From Sphingopyxis lindanitolerans (lineage in GTDB: Bacteria; Pseudomonadota; Alphaproteobacteria; Sphingomonadales; Sphingomonadaceae): DNA of 64,000 bases. Each line of letters starts with the position of its first letter. Within the stretch, counting starts at the first letter, position 1. The notes under the pieces are model-generated. The model was not told the DNA's origin and ran no database searches. It saw nothing but the letters and a program-made list of their open reading frames with translations. Shown here in pieces: positions 7,901 to 16,987 of this stretch. The DNA is taken from the NCBI RefSeq assembly GCF_002993885.1, contig NZ_CM009578.1, positions 2,145,751 to 2,209,750 on the forward strand, read 5' to 3'. A program made the position numbers and the translations under genes.

Positions 7901-7928
7901 AGGGCGCGCTTATACGTCGTGCCGACGT
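7901..7928 (+). other. putative oriT (Ti/RSF1010-like nic region)
   Basis: The segment AGGGCGCGCTTATACGTCG (7901-7919) resembles the nic region of TraA-type plasmids, which carry a GGGCGCaaTTATACGTCGC core. It is followed by a hairpin, ACGTCG-TGC-CGACGT (7914-7928). It lies between traC and the traA start, exactly where oriT is found in the rhizobial tra systems. The comparison is from memory. Confidence 0.7.
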
Positions 7929-7957
7929 GCTCTTTGAAGTGTAGATGGTTGGCCGTC

Positions 7958-10945
7958 ATGGCGATCTTCCATCTCTCGGTCGAAGTCATCGGCCGCGCCG
8001 CCGGGCGGAGCGCGGTCGCGGCGGCCGCCTATCGCTCGGCCGACCGGCTGCACGATGAGCGGCTCGACCGGGCGCATGACTTCACCAACAAGTCGGGCGT
8101 CGTCCACAGCGAAGTGCTGCTTTCCGAGAATGCGCCCGACAAATGGCACGACCGCGAACGGCTGTGGAACGACGTCGAGGCGTTCGAGAAGCGCAAGGAC
8201 GCGCAGCTTGCCCGCGAGGTCGAGTTCGCGATCCCGCGCGAGATGGATCAGGCGCAGGGCATCGATCTCGCCCGCGACTTTGTTAGCCAAGAGTTCGTCG
8301 ATGCCGGCATGGTCGCCGACCTCAATGTCCATTGGGACATCGGTGCGGACGGCCTCGCCAAACCCCATGCCCATGTCATGCTGACGATGCGCGAGATCGT
8401 CATCGATGCCGACGGCGAAGCGGGGTTCGGCGCGAAGGTCCGCGAGTGGAATAGCACAAGCCAAGTCGAGCAATGGCGCGAGCGCTGGGCAAGCCATGTC
8501 AACGAACGGCTTGCCGGGCTCGATATCGACGCGCGCATCGATCATCGCAGCCTCGATGCGCAGGGGATCGATCTCGAACCGCAAGACAAGATCGGTCCGG
8601 CGGCCTCGCGCATGGAGGGCCGCGGTCTCGAAGCCGAACGGATCGAGCAGCACCGCGAGATCGCGCAGCGCAACGGCGAGCGGATCATCGCGGAACCGCG
8701 TCTCGCCTTGGACGCAATCACGCATGGGCAAGCGACGTTCACGAACCGCGACCTCGCCATGTTCGCGCATCGCCACAGCGATGGGCGCGAACAATATGAT
8801 GCGGTTCTGGGCGCGGTCCGGTCCTCGCCCGACCTGATCGCGCTCGGCCAGGATGGCCACGGCGAGGACCGGTTCACCTCGCGCGAGATGATCGAGACCG
8901 AACAGCGGCTCGATCGCGCCGTCGAAAGGCTCGCCGAGCATCGCGACATCAATGTCCCGGCAGCATCATACCAGGGAGGGCTGGATGCCACCGGCACTGG
9001 CGGCCTGATACTGGGACATCAGCAGCAGGCGGCGCTGGAGCATATAACCGGCGAGGGCAATCTCGCAATCGTGATCGGCTACGCTGGGACCGGCAAGAGC
9101 GCGATGCTGGACGTGGCGCGGGAGGCATGGGAGCGCAGCGGATACGAGGTGCGCGGCGCGGCGTTGTCGGGCATCGCAGCGGAGGGATTGGAGAACGGCT
9201 CCGGCATGGCCTCGCGGACCATCGCCAGTCTTGAACATGGCTGGGCGCAGGGCCGCGATCTTCTGACCTCGCGCGATGTGCTCGTGATCGACGAAGCGGG
9301 CACGGTCGGCACGCGCCAGATGGAGCGCGTGCTGTCCCATGCCGCTCACGCCGGCGCCAAGGTCGTGCTGGTCGGTGACTCGCAGCAGCTGCAGGCGATC
9401 GAGGCGGGCGCGGCGTTCCGTGCGATCCACGAGCGGCATGGCGGCGTCGAGATCACCAAGGTCCGCCGCCAGCATGACGGTTGGCAGCAGGACGCCACCC
9501 GCCAACTTGCGACCGGCAGGACTGGCGAAGCGATACACGCCTATGCCGACCGGGATATGGTTCATGCCGCCGACACGCGCGAGGCGGCACAGGGCGAGCT
9601 GATCGATCGCTGGGATCGTGACCGGCAGGCGAACCCCGGCGCCAGCCGCATCATCCTTACCCACACCAATGCCGAGGTGCGCCAACTGAACGAGGCGGCG
9701 CGCGACCGGATGCACGCGGCGGGCGATCTGGCCAAGGATGTTCGCCTGAAGGTTGAGCGCGGCGACCGGGACTTCGCCTCCGGCGACCGCATTATGTTCC
9801 TGCGTAACGAGCACAGCCTGGAGGTGAAGAACGGGACGCTCGGGAGGGTCGAGCGGGTCAGCGAACAGAGCATGGCGGTTCGCACCGATGACGGGCGCAG
9901 CATCGCATTCGACATCAAAGATTATCGCGACTTCGATCATGGCTATGCGGCGACGATTCACAAGGCGCAGGGCATGACCGTCGATCGCGCCCATGTGCTG
10001 GCAACGCCGGGAATGGATCGGCATGGCGCCTATGTCGCTCTATCGCGGCACCGGGACGGCGTGGCATTTCATTATGGCCGCGATGACTTCAGGGATCAGG
10101 GCAAGCTCGTTCGCACCCTATCGCGCGACCGCTCCAAGGACATGGCGAGTGACCATATGCGCGCCGATCCAGCGCAGCAGTTTGCCGAACGGCGCGGCAT
10201 CAGCTTCGGCGAACGTATCATCGAGATCGTCAAGGCCGTGCCCGAGAAAGCGCGCGGCATGTTCGACGGCCTGCGCCTGTCGATCGGCGGGCAGGATCGT
10301 GGTGCATCGACCGCGTCCAATCGGTCGAGAAGCATATTCGCGGACTTCAAGCCTCCCGCGCCTGCCGCCGACCCGGCGATGGAAGCGCAGGCCGATCGAG
10401 AGCATGTCCGGCGGTTTGCAGTCGAACGCCATGCACGTGCCGTCGCCGACATCTGGAAGATGCAGGACAAGGACTTGCCCGTCCTGCCGCACCAGCGCGC
10501 CGAACTCGACAAGGCGCGCGAAGCGATGGGGCGGATCGACAGACACGCAGCCAAGGACATGGAGGAGGCCTACGCCCGCGACCCTGCCCTGGCCACCGAG
10601 GCGGCGAGTGGCCGCACCGGCGGAGCGGTCCAGGCGATGCAACGCGAAGCAGATATCCGCACCGATCCCGACAAGCGCGCTGGCCGCTTCGTCGAAGGGT
10701 GGCGCGAGCTTGGCCAGCAGCGCGAAGAATACCAGCAGGGCGGCGATTATCGGGGTGTCCGCAAGATGTCCGAACAGATGGCGGGGATGGCGAAGAGCCT
10801 CGAACGCGACGCGCAGATGGAGTCCGTCCTGCGCGGCCGCAAGGCGGAGCTTGGCATCTCGATCGATACCGGGCGCCAGCTCGCGCACGACCTTGCGAGC
10901 AGCGTCGGTATCGAGCGGGGCCGCGACATGGGCATGAGCCGATAG
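7958..10945 (+). CDS. traA: Ti-type conjugative relaxase TraA (MobA/MobL relaxase + helicase)
   Basis: 995 residues. The N-terminal MobA/MobL relaxase starts MAIFHLSVEVIGRAAGRSAVAAAAYRSAD; the metal-binding His cluster is in PHAHVMLTMRE. The C-terminal half is a RecD/TraI-like helicase with Walker A GYAGTGKSA, Walker B VLVIDEAGT and later motifs (KVVLVGDSQQLQAIEAG, YAATIHKAQGMT, YVALSRHRDGV). The start is ATG 7958, since the 13 upstream codons lack family similarity. It nicks oriT and unwinds the transferred strand. Only 8 bp separate it from the DUF6118 gene. Confidence 0.95.
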   Translation: MAIFHLSVEVIGRAAGRSAVAAAAYRSADRLHDERLDRAHDFTNKSGVVHSEVLLSENAPDKWHDRERLWNDVEAFEKRKDAQLAREVEFAIPREMDQAQGIDLARDFVSQEFVDAGMVADLNVHWDIGADGLAKPHAHVMLTMREIVIDADGEAGFGAKVREWNSTSQVEQWRERWASHVNERLAGLDIDARIDHRSLDAQGIDLEPQDKIGPAASRMEGRGLEAERIEQHREIAQRNGERIIAEPRLALDAITHGQATFTNRDLAMFAHRHSDGREQYDAVLGAVRSSPDLIALGQDGHGEDRFTSREMIETEQRLDRAVERLAEHRDINVPAASYQGGLDATGTGGLILGHQQQAALEHITGEGNLAIVIGYAGTGKSAMLDVAREAWERSGYEVRGAALSGIAAEGLENGSGMASRTIASLEHGWAQGRDLLTSRDVLVIDEAGTVGTRQMERVLSHAAHAGAKVVLVGDSQQLQAIEAGAAFRAIHERHGGVEITKVRRQHDGWQQDATRQLATGRTGEAIHAYADRDMVHAADTREAAQGELIDRWDRDRQANPGASRIILTHTNAEVRQLNEAARDRMHAAGDLAKDVRLKVERGDRDFASGDRIMFLRNEHSLEVKNGTLGRVERVSEQSMAVRTDDGRSIAFDIKDYRDFDHGYAATIHKAQGMTVDRAHVLATPGMDRHGAYVALSRHRDGVAFHYGRDDFRDQGKLVRTLSRDRSKDMASDHMRADPAQQFAERRGISFGERIIEIVKAVPEKARGMFDGLRLSIGGQDRGASTASNRSRSIFADFKPPAPAADPAMEAQADREHVRRFAVERHARAVADIWKMQDKDLPVLPHQRAELDKAREAMGRIDRHAAKDMEEAYARDPALATEAASGRTGGAVQAMQREADIRTDPDKRAGRFVEGWRELGQQREEYQQGGDYRGVRKMSEQMAGMAKSLERDAQMESVLRGRKAELGISIDTGRQLAHDLASSVGIERGRDMGMSR

Positions 10946-10953
10946 GAGACATC

Positions 10954-11736
10954 ATGGACAAGCAACCAGCCGACACCCCCGACACCGATCCCGCCGCGCG
11001 GGCGTTTGCTGTGCTTGGGCAAAAGGTCGATCTGCTCGAAGCGGCCGTCACCGGGCTGGTCGCAAAACGCGATGCCGCGCCCGATTACAGCCAGACACTC
11101 GGCGAGATCGCCGCACTGCTCGAAAAGATGCGCGTGGCGATCAATGACTTTGCCCGATCGCCGGCGATAAAGCTCACCCCCGACGAGATGGCCGAGCAGA
11201 TCGCAGCCGCCGGAACGAAGGCCCGTGCGTCGGATAGTGCCACTATAGAGAAGGCGCGCGCGCAGTTCGATAATGCCGCATACCGGATGGAGCGACTTGC
11301 GGGCACGGTCGTCACGATCCGCGACCAGCGTCGCAGGCTTCTGTGGGCCGCAGGCGGCAGCCTGCTCGCGGGAATGCTGCTGTGGTCGTTCCTGCCCGGC
11401 ATGGTCCTGCGCGCCTTGCCGCAGGGCTGGCATATGCCCGAGAATATGGCCCGCCATATCATCGGTGAGCTGTCGTTGTGGGAAGCTGGGTCTCGCCTCA
11501 TGCAGGCCGGCAATCCCGAGGCGTGGAGCGCGCTGGTCGCCGCCGACGAGATGCGGCGCGATAATTACGATGCCGTCGCCAAATGCGGACGGGCTGCCGT
11601 GAAGGCGCGGAAGCTCGTGCGCTGCACGATCAGAATCAGGAATCCCCAAATCCTGATCCGGCCGCCAGTAACGAAAGCCGACCGGAGTAGTGCTTCCGCC
11701 TGCATTATGATTGATTCACGCACTGGAACGAAATGA
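10954..11736 (+). CDS. DUF6118 family membrane protein
   Basis: 260 residues. The N-terminal helical part, FAVLGQKVDLLEAAVTGLVAKRDAAPDYS to LGEIAALLEKMRVAINDFARSPAIKLTPDEMA, matches the DUF6118 style seen after traA in sphingomonads. One membrane segment lies in the middle (LLWAAGGSLLAGMLLWSFLPGM). The family end RCTIRIR is followed by about 30 extra residues that look like read-through, so the original stop may be lost. Probably cotranscribed with traA. Its function is unknown; the constant link to traA suggests a transfer role. Confidence 0.75.
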   Translation: MDKQPADTPDTDPAARAFAVLGQKVDLLEAAVTGLVAKRDAAPDYSQTLGEIAALLEKMRVAINDFARSPAIKLTPDEMAEQIAAAGTKARASDSATIEKARAQFDNAAYRMERLAGTVVTIRDQRRRLLWAAGGSLLAGMLLWSFLPGMVLRALPQGWHMPENMARHIIGELSLWEAGSRLMQAGNPEAWSALVAADEMRRDNYDAVAKCGRAAVKARKLVRCTIRIRNPQILIRPPVTKADRSSASACIMIDSRTGTK

Positions 11737-12134
11737 ATATCGCGCAGCGCCGTTGCAGAATCGTCGAAACACAGTTCGGAAATATCGGTACCTCCGTCCA
11801 CGAAGCCAGCAATCGCTTCAGCAAAGTGGGCCAGCACGATTGATGTCGATGGAAGATCACAAGCCACGCCGCGCCCGCTCATGTAAGAGGAATGGGCGGA
11901 TGGCCCGTCGCGAAAGGGGATCATAATTCAGCGCGACGTCGCCGAAGGCCCCCGGTTGAACCGTCGAACCGCGACACCGTCGCCGCGTGCGAGCGACCCG
12001 CCGCCAAAGCCAAGGAGCCGGATCAGGATAGAGCGTTAGCATCAGCCGGATCGGCCCCGCGTTATCGACGATGTCGGGATTGGAGCCTTGAGCCGATCCT
12101 TTGCATCAACGGTTGGTTCGGACACGATTGATGA
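11737..12134. other. junction between tra module and cargo operon, no clear gene
   Basis: No supported gene. On the minus strand a frame (about 11565-11924) gives plausible protein sequence around ADISELCF-like and DIHFVPVRESIIMQAEALLRSAF segments, but it overlaps the DUF6118 gene and matches nothing I recognise. It may be the decayed end of a former cargo gene. Confidence 0.4.
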
Positions 12135-13409
12135 TCAGGCCCGAATCCTGGAATGTGCCGGCGACGTAGGCGCCGGACACCTCTGTGCGCGCGCCGACCA
12201 CAGAAAAACACAAGACATGACGAGCAGCCCGGTCGTTCCGCCGAGCAGGGCAATCCCGATCCCGAGTTGCCGTGCAATCGCCCCGACCAGCGGCATGAAG
12301 ACGCCCAGTCCAAGGCCGGTTCCCGCTGCCAGGCATATGCTGGCGGCAACGGCTCGCCGGTCACTCGGAAATATCTGAGAAATAGCGGGTCCCATTGTGG
12401 CTCCGATCGCGCCGTTCGCCGCCATCGCAATCATGTATGCGCCGGCTGAAATCGATACCGAAGGGACCAGAAAGGCCGCCAGGAACATCGCGATCTGCAG
12501 AATGTTCATCGCGATCATCATCGCGACGTGCGGCAAAACCACAGCCGCCCTGGCAAGACGGTCACCGACGATGCCGCCACCGATCGCTCCGACCGCCCCG
12601 AGCGCTACCGCGATCCCGACGACCAGCGCGGAACTCGCCAGATCCATGCCGAATTTCTCCGCAAAGAAATTATGGGCCCAGAAGAGCTGCAGATAGATCG
12701 TGCTGATAACGCAGGCGCAGCCGAGGAAAAGCCAGGCAGGCGCTCGTAGATCCGGCCAAGGGGAACGAACGTCGTTCGCGGCATATCCGACCGGCGCGGG
12801 ATCGACCCTCCAGACCAACAGGGCAATGGGAAGTCCAATAATCGCCAATGCAATCAGGATGATGCGCCAGGACGACAGCCCGAGCCAAACGCCGTTTTGC
12901 AAGCTCTCGGAAATCGCCTGGATCAAATGTCCACCGAACCCGAGCGACAGCCCGCTGCCGAGCGCAACGCCCACTGTGAAACATGCGATGGCGATGCCCA
13001 CCCGGTGATAGGGCGTGCGCGCCGGAATCCAGGCATAGGCCGCCGGGACGAGAGTCGCCTCGCCGGCGCCCACCAGCATCCGCGCCAGGAGAAACTCGTC
13101 GGGGCCTCGTGCGAGCGCGCACGCTGCAGTCGCCAGGCTCCACACGATAATGCCGAGCGCGATGGTATTGCGTGGATGCATTCGCGACAGCAGGATTGCC
13201 GCCAACACGCCGGCCACGGCATAGACCAGCGCGAAACCCGTACCGACGAGCAACGAGGTATATTCCCGTGAAATGCCGAGATCGCGGCTGATGTCGCTCA
13301 TCATCAGGCCGACAATCGCCCGATCTACGAAGGCGAGCGAGTAGGCGAGCGCGAGCGACGCCAGCAGCGCCCAGGGCATTCGATCCGCGGTATTTGCCGT
13401 GACCATCAT
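12135..13409 (-). CDS. MFS transporter (cargo operon)
   Basis: About 424 residues with roughly 12 membrane segments. The N-terminal segment WALLASLALAYSLAFVDRAIVGLM and the loop RMHPRNTIALGIIVWSLATAACALA fit the major facilitator superfamily (aromatic-acid or hexuronate/Spns-like branch). The start ATG overlaps the stop of the upstream TonB receptor gene (TAATG), implying translational coupling. It is the last gene of the TetR-controlled operon and would move the substrate across the inner membrane after receptor uptake. Substrate unknown. Confidence 0.85.
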   Translation of the reverse strand: MMVTANTADRMPWALLASLALAYSLAFVDRAIVGLMMSDISRDLGISREYTSLLVGTGFALVYAVAGVLAAILLSRMHPRNTIALGIIVWSLATAACALARGPDEFLLARMLVGAGEATLVPAAYAWIPARTPYHRVGIAIACFTVGVALGSGLSLGFGGHLIQAISESLQNGVWLGLSSWRIILIALAIIGLPIALLVWRVDPAPVGYAANDVRSPWPDLRAPAWLFLGCACVISTIYLQLFWAHNFFAEKFGMDLASSALVVGIAVALGAVGAIGGGIVGDRLARAAVVLPHVAMMIAMNILQIAMFLAAFLVPSVSISAGAYMIAMAANGAIGATMGPAISQIFPSDRRAVAASICLAAGTGLGLGVFMPLVGAIARQLGIGIALLGGTTGLLVMSCVFLWSARAQRCPAPTSPAHSRIRA

Positions 13410-15640
13410 TAGAAGAAATTCTTTGCGATGCGTATTCCGAAGGTCCGCGGCGCCTCGATGACGCCATTGACCGGCGCCCCATAAGCTGGCGACCCAACGC
13501 GGAACGCCGACCACGAAAGCTTGTCGGTCAGATTGCGACCATAAAGCGAAACGGTAAGATCGGGTTCGGCCAGATCGACCGTCAGGAACAGATTGAACTT
13601 GGCTCTCCCCGGCTCGCGGAAGCGTCCGGTGTTTTCGGGATAAAAGAATTGAGAGGACCTGTACTCCGCCTCTCCTCTCAACGTCGCGTGAACCGTCGAC
13701 GACAGGTCTCGCTCCAGGGTCAGCCCGACCAGCCCTTGCCACCGCGGCGCGCTGGGCAGGCGGTTACCCTTGACATTTCCTCCGCCGGTGACGGGAAAGA
13801 AGTCGCCGAATTCGGTGTCCAGATACGAGCCCGAAAAATCCAGCCTCACGCCGTCGAGGGGCTTGAGCACCGTCTCAACCTCGATCCCGGCGACCTTTGC
13901 CGAGGAAGCGTTGTCCACCGTCACAACGGTCCCGGTAACCCGGCTCACCTGCATATCGTCATAGTTGAAGTGGAAAGCCGTGGCGTTGAGCGTCAATCGC
14001 CCGTCGAACAGCTTCGCGCGCTCGCCAATTTCGTAGCTTTCAACCTTTTCGGGCTTGAATGCCGGCTGGTTTACGCCCGGGCTGAAGCCGCCGCTTTTGA
14101 ACCCGTTGTTGTAGGTGGCGAACAGGAAAAGACTATCGGACGCCTGGTAGGTCACCCCCGCCTTCGGTGTGAAGGAGTTCCAGCTTTCCGAATCCGAGCG
14201 CGGATAGCCAGCTGCCGACAGGATGGGAATTCCCGGAAGATGCGGTCCATTGACCGGCGCGGTATAGGGCTGGTCACGCCGGAACTGGTAATTGTCCACG
14301 ATCGACTTCTTCTCGGCGCTGAACCGTCCACCGGCAATCAGCGACAGCCGGTCCGTCAGCTTGAACTTGAATTCCCCAAAAGCGGCGCCCGCCCTTGTCT
14401 TCGCGTCACCCGCGACACGATAGCCCTGTGTCAGGAAGGTGGGAGGCACCAAGCCGCTTTGGACGAGAATATAGACCTCGCCATAGGCATTTTCCTTGAA
14501 GCCATAAAGGCCAAGCACGCCTTCGACGCGATCGGAGCTATATTGCAGCTGGAATTCCTGGCTGTACTGGTTTGATCTCTCAGCCTGTCCATAAGGTGCG
14601 AGAGAGATTTGGGTGCCATCCAGATCCGTATCCCAGACATATTGCGAGAAGCGGTATCCGGAAAGCGACTTGAATGTCCACCGCGCACCGATGTCAAAAG
14701 TGGCGTCGATAGCCACGCCGGACGTCTTGCGGCGATTTCTCGGATCGCGCTCACTGTTGATGTTCCGGGGATCCTGCGCGAAGACCCCGCCGTAGGTTAT
14801 CGCCAGCGCATATGGGTCGCGCGTCTGCTCGGTCGAGGTGCCATTGTAGTGCGCCGCGTAATTGCTGTCGCTTTCACGGTGATGATCCGCCGTGATGATG
14901 ACATCCGCAGCGTCGCTGGGTTGCCAGCGGAGCGAAAGCCTTCCGGAATAAGCATTTTCGTCGTCAATATCATTGCCTGTGACTTCATTGGTGCCCCAAC
15001 CGTCGCGATTGACATATTGAAGGGCGACGCGAGCAGACAGGGTGGGCGCGATGCCGCCCCCGATCGCAAAGTCCACGGTCCGCGCATTATAGTTGCCGAA
15101 ACCAGCCGCCGCATATCCTTCCGCAGCGTCGGACGGCTTCTTGGTTATGACGTTGATCGCGCCCGCCGTCGCATTGCGTCCATAGAGCGTGCCCTGTGGA
15201 CCGCGCACGACTTCGACGCGCTCGACGTCGAACAACGTGCCCATGGCGACCGAATTTCGGCTGACATAGATTCCATCGACATGATAGGCGACGCGGCCCT
15301 CGGCTGTTGGGGTGGAGGCGTCATTTCCGAGGCCCCGGATGCCGATGCGCGCCTGCCCGAGATAGCGGTTGAAGCTCAAATTGGGCACCGCCCCCGACAG
15401 CGCTTCGAGGTTCGTCAGGTTACGCTGCTGCAATGCGTCGGATCCCAATGCCGAGATTGCGAGCGGCGTGTCCTGCAGGGTCGTCTCGCGCTTAGTCGCA
15501 GTGACGATGATGTCATTGGAGCCATCGTCGGATCCGCCAGCGGGGACAGCCGCTGCCTGCGTGGGTGTGGACTGGGCTGCAGCCGGAACAACATAACACG
15601 TGCTGGCGAGCAGAGAAAAAATAAAAGCATGATTCTTCAT
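13409..15640 (-). CDS. TonB-dependent outer membrane receptor (cargo operon)
   Basis: 743 residues. Signal peptide MKNHAFIFSLLASTCYVVPAAAQ; TonB box-like DDIIVTATKRE; plug domain with LSGAVPNLSFNRYLGQARIGIRG, DGIYVSRNS and the motif VEVVRGPQGTLYGRNATAGAINVIT. A beta-barrel follows and ends with Phe (RIAKNFF) as expected. The SD GAGGGGG precedes the ATG. It imports a substrate too large or scarce for porins, energised by TonB-ExbBD. It sits between the enzyme genes and the MFS gene, so the operon couples uptake to degradation. Confidence 0.93.
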   Translation of the reverse strand: MKNHAFIFSLLASTCYVVPAAAQSTPTQAAAVPAGGSDDGSNDIIVTATKRETTLQDTPLAISALGSDALQQRNLTNLEALSGAVPNLSFNRYLGQARIGIRGLGNDASTPTAEGRVAYHVDGIYVSRNSVAMGTLFDVERVEVVRGPQGTLYGRNATAGAINVITKKPSDAAEGYAAAGFGNYNARTVDFAIGGGIAPTLSARVALQYVNRDGWGTNEVTGNDIDDENAYSGRLSLRWQPSDAADVIITADHHRESDSNYAAHYNGTSTEQTRDPYALAITYGGVFAQDPRNINSERDPRNRRKTSGVAIDATFDIGARWTFKSLSGYRFSQYVWDTDLDGTQISLAPYGQAERSNQYSQEFQLQYSSDRVEGVLGLYGFKENAYGEVYILVQSGLVPPTFLTQGYRVAGDAKTRAGAAFGEFKFKLTDRLSLIAGGRFSAEKKSIVDNYQFRRDQPYTAPVNGPHLPGIPILSAAGYPRSDSESWNSFTPKAGVTYQASDSLFLFATYNNGFKSGGFSPGVNQPAFKPEKVESYEIGERAKLFDGRLTLNATAFHFNYDDMQVSRVTGTVVTVDNASSAKVAGIEVETVLKPLDGVRLDFSGSYLDTEFGDFFPVTGGGNVKGNRLPSAPRWQGLVGLTLERDLSSTVHATLRGEAEYRSSQFFYPENTGRFREPGRAKFNLFLTVDLAEPDLTVSLYGRNLTDKLSWSAFRVGSPAYGAPVNGVIEAPRTFGIRIAKNFF

Positions 15641-15662
15641 GAATAACCCCCTCCGGATAAAT

Positions 15663-16046
15663 CTATTTATTCAATTTTTGCAAATGCCTCTGGCCCGTCA
15701 GTCCCGCGGGAAAACCGCAATATAGAGCGAGATGAACCATGACTTCTCTGAGCTCATCATGGCTGGCGCCGTTCTTGACGGCGGCTTCGAGATGGAGTGA
15801 CAGCTCGTTTTCCCGCCCCGCCGCCGCGAGCAGGGCAACCGTAATCAAGGACCTCTCCCGCCGGGTCAGAATTTCGTTGGCCCAGACGCGAGCGTACGCA
15901 AACTCCACCAGAAGCGAATTCATCCGCCCGTCGGCGGCGTGCTCCGGATGGCTCCGCCGCTCGGCCCGCTCAGGGCCGAACATGTCCTCCATGAGGCGAA
16001 TGCCGTCGGGGTCGATCGCGTGGGCGGGCGAACGGCGCCGCGTCAT
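15663..16046 (-). CDS. carboxymuconolactone decarboxylase-like protein
   Basis: 127 residues. Family features are LVEFAYARVWANEILTRRERSLITVALLAAAGRENELSLHLEAAVKNGASHDELREVMVHLALYCGFPAG. This lacks a CxxC pair, so it resembles the PcaC-like decarboxylase branch rather than AhpD peroxidases. It overlaps the upstream FAH gene by 4 bp (ATGA), so the two are translated together. PcaC decarboxylates gamma-carboxymuconolactone; the substrate here is unknown. Confidence 0.85.
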   Translation of the reverse strand: MTRRRSPAHAIDPDGIRLMEDMFGPERAERRSHPEHAADGRMNSLLVEFAYARVWANEILTRRERSLITVALLAAAGRENELSLHLEAAVKNGASHDELREVMVHLALYCGFPAGLTGQRHLQKLNK

Positions 16047-16987
16047 GCCGCCTCTCCGGCACGATTCTCGAGCGTTCCGATCGACGGATTGCTGAGGACG
16101 ACGCTACTGCCGGGCCTGAGCACAAGCCCCCGCTCGAACATGGACCCTCCAAGAACGGTACCCGAACCGAGCAGTTCGGTGCCCGAAATCGGTTCGCGCG
16201 AATAAAGCTCGGCCACCGCCTCGGGGATGGTCCAATCCGCAGCCGCCAACGTACCCTCTGCGAAAAGCCGCCCATCGACCTCGATCCGCAAGATCTGGTT
16301 CATCGGATCGGCGACATCGTCGGCCATCACGATCATCGGTCCGAAACTGTTCGAGCCGCGGAAGTTCTTGGCCGGACCATGGAGGTTCAGCGTCCGTGCA
16401 AAGGTTTGAACCTGGACGTCGCGAAGGGTCCAATCGTTATACAGGGTATAGCCGAAGATTTCCGGATCGCCATTGTCCCGACGCCTGACGGCGACCGCCA
16501 TCTCGAGCTCGAAATCCAGCTCTCCACCGGGATTTGCGATAGGATCACATGAGGCGGAAAGGGTAGCCGGATCGCGCTCGCCCCAGCTCAATGTTCGCTT
16601 CCCGGCGCCAAGCAGGCGGCTTTCCAGCGCTTGTAAGGCGGGGCCGGTGTCCACGTCGTCCATCTGCCGCAACCGTCCGATCATCTGGGCAAAGGCGGGC
16701 CGCAAATGGGTCGTGATCATTCCGCAATCGCGAATGCGCGTCGGGCGCGTGAGCGGGCAAAGCAGACGGATTTCACTCCCGGCCACATCGCTGCAATGCG
16801 CGGCGCCGCGAATATAGCCAAGGCATCGCCGAAGCTCCGCGTCGCGAAGGTCGAGCAGGTCGTCGAGCGTTGCAACGGCGGCGATGGACCGCACGGCGCA
16901 CGTCGCATCGAGAAAGCCTTCCTGGCCGGCATATTGCGCGACCAGGATTGCCCGATTGGCGTGCAGGGCACTGCCGAGCCTCAGCAT
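16043..16987 (-). CDS. fumarylacetoacetate hydrolase (FAH) family protein
   Basis: 314 residues. The FAH core is present: GELDFELEMAVAVRRRDNGD (metal-binding Glu residues), GYTLYNDWTLRDVQ, KNFRGSNSFGPMIV and SGTVLGGSMFERGLVLRPGSSVVL. The family covers C-C hydrolases, hydratases and decarboxylases of beta-diketo or 2-oxo acids in aromatic and alicyclic ring degradation. It overlaps the upstream metallo-hydrolase gene by 7 bp and the downstream CMD gene by 4 bp. The particular reaction cannot be read from sequence. Confidence 0.88.
   Translation of the reverse strand: MLRLGSALHANRAILVAQYAGQEGFLDATCAVRSIAAVATLDDLLDLRDAELRRCLGYIRGAAHCSDVAGSEIRLLCPLTRPTRIRDCGMITTHLRPAFAQMIGRLRQMDDVDTGPALQALESRLLGAGKRTLSWGERDPATLSASCDPIANPGGELDFELEMAVAVRRRDNGDPEIFGYTLYNDWTLRDVQVQTFARTLNLHGPAKNFRGSNSFGPMIVMADDVADPMNQILRIEVDGRLFAEGTLAAADWTIPEAVAELYSREPISGTELLGSGTVLGGSMFERGLVLRPGSSVVLSNPSIGTLENRAGEAA

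Noticed and set aside
7919..7957. Upstream in-frame ATG for traA at 7919
   Set aside because: The 13 extra codons show no relaxase similarity and overlap the putative oriT hairpin; the family N-terminus begins at 7958.
11565..11924. Minus-strand frame with protein-like sequence at the end of the tra module
   Set aside because: It overlaps the DUF6118 gene, matches no family that I recognise and has no good start; left as unexplained.
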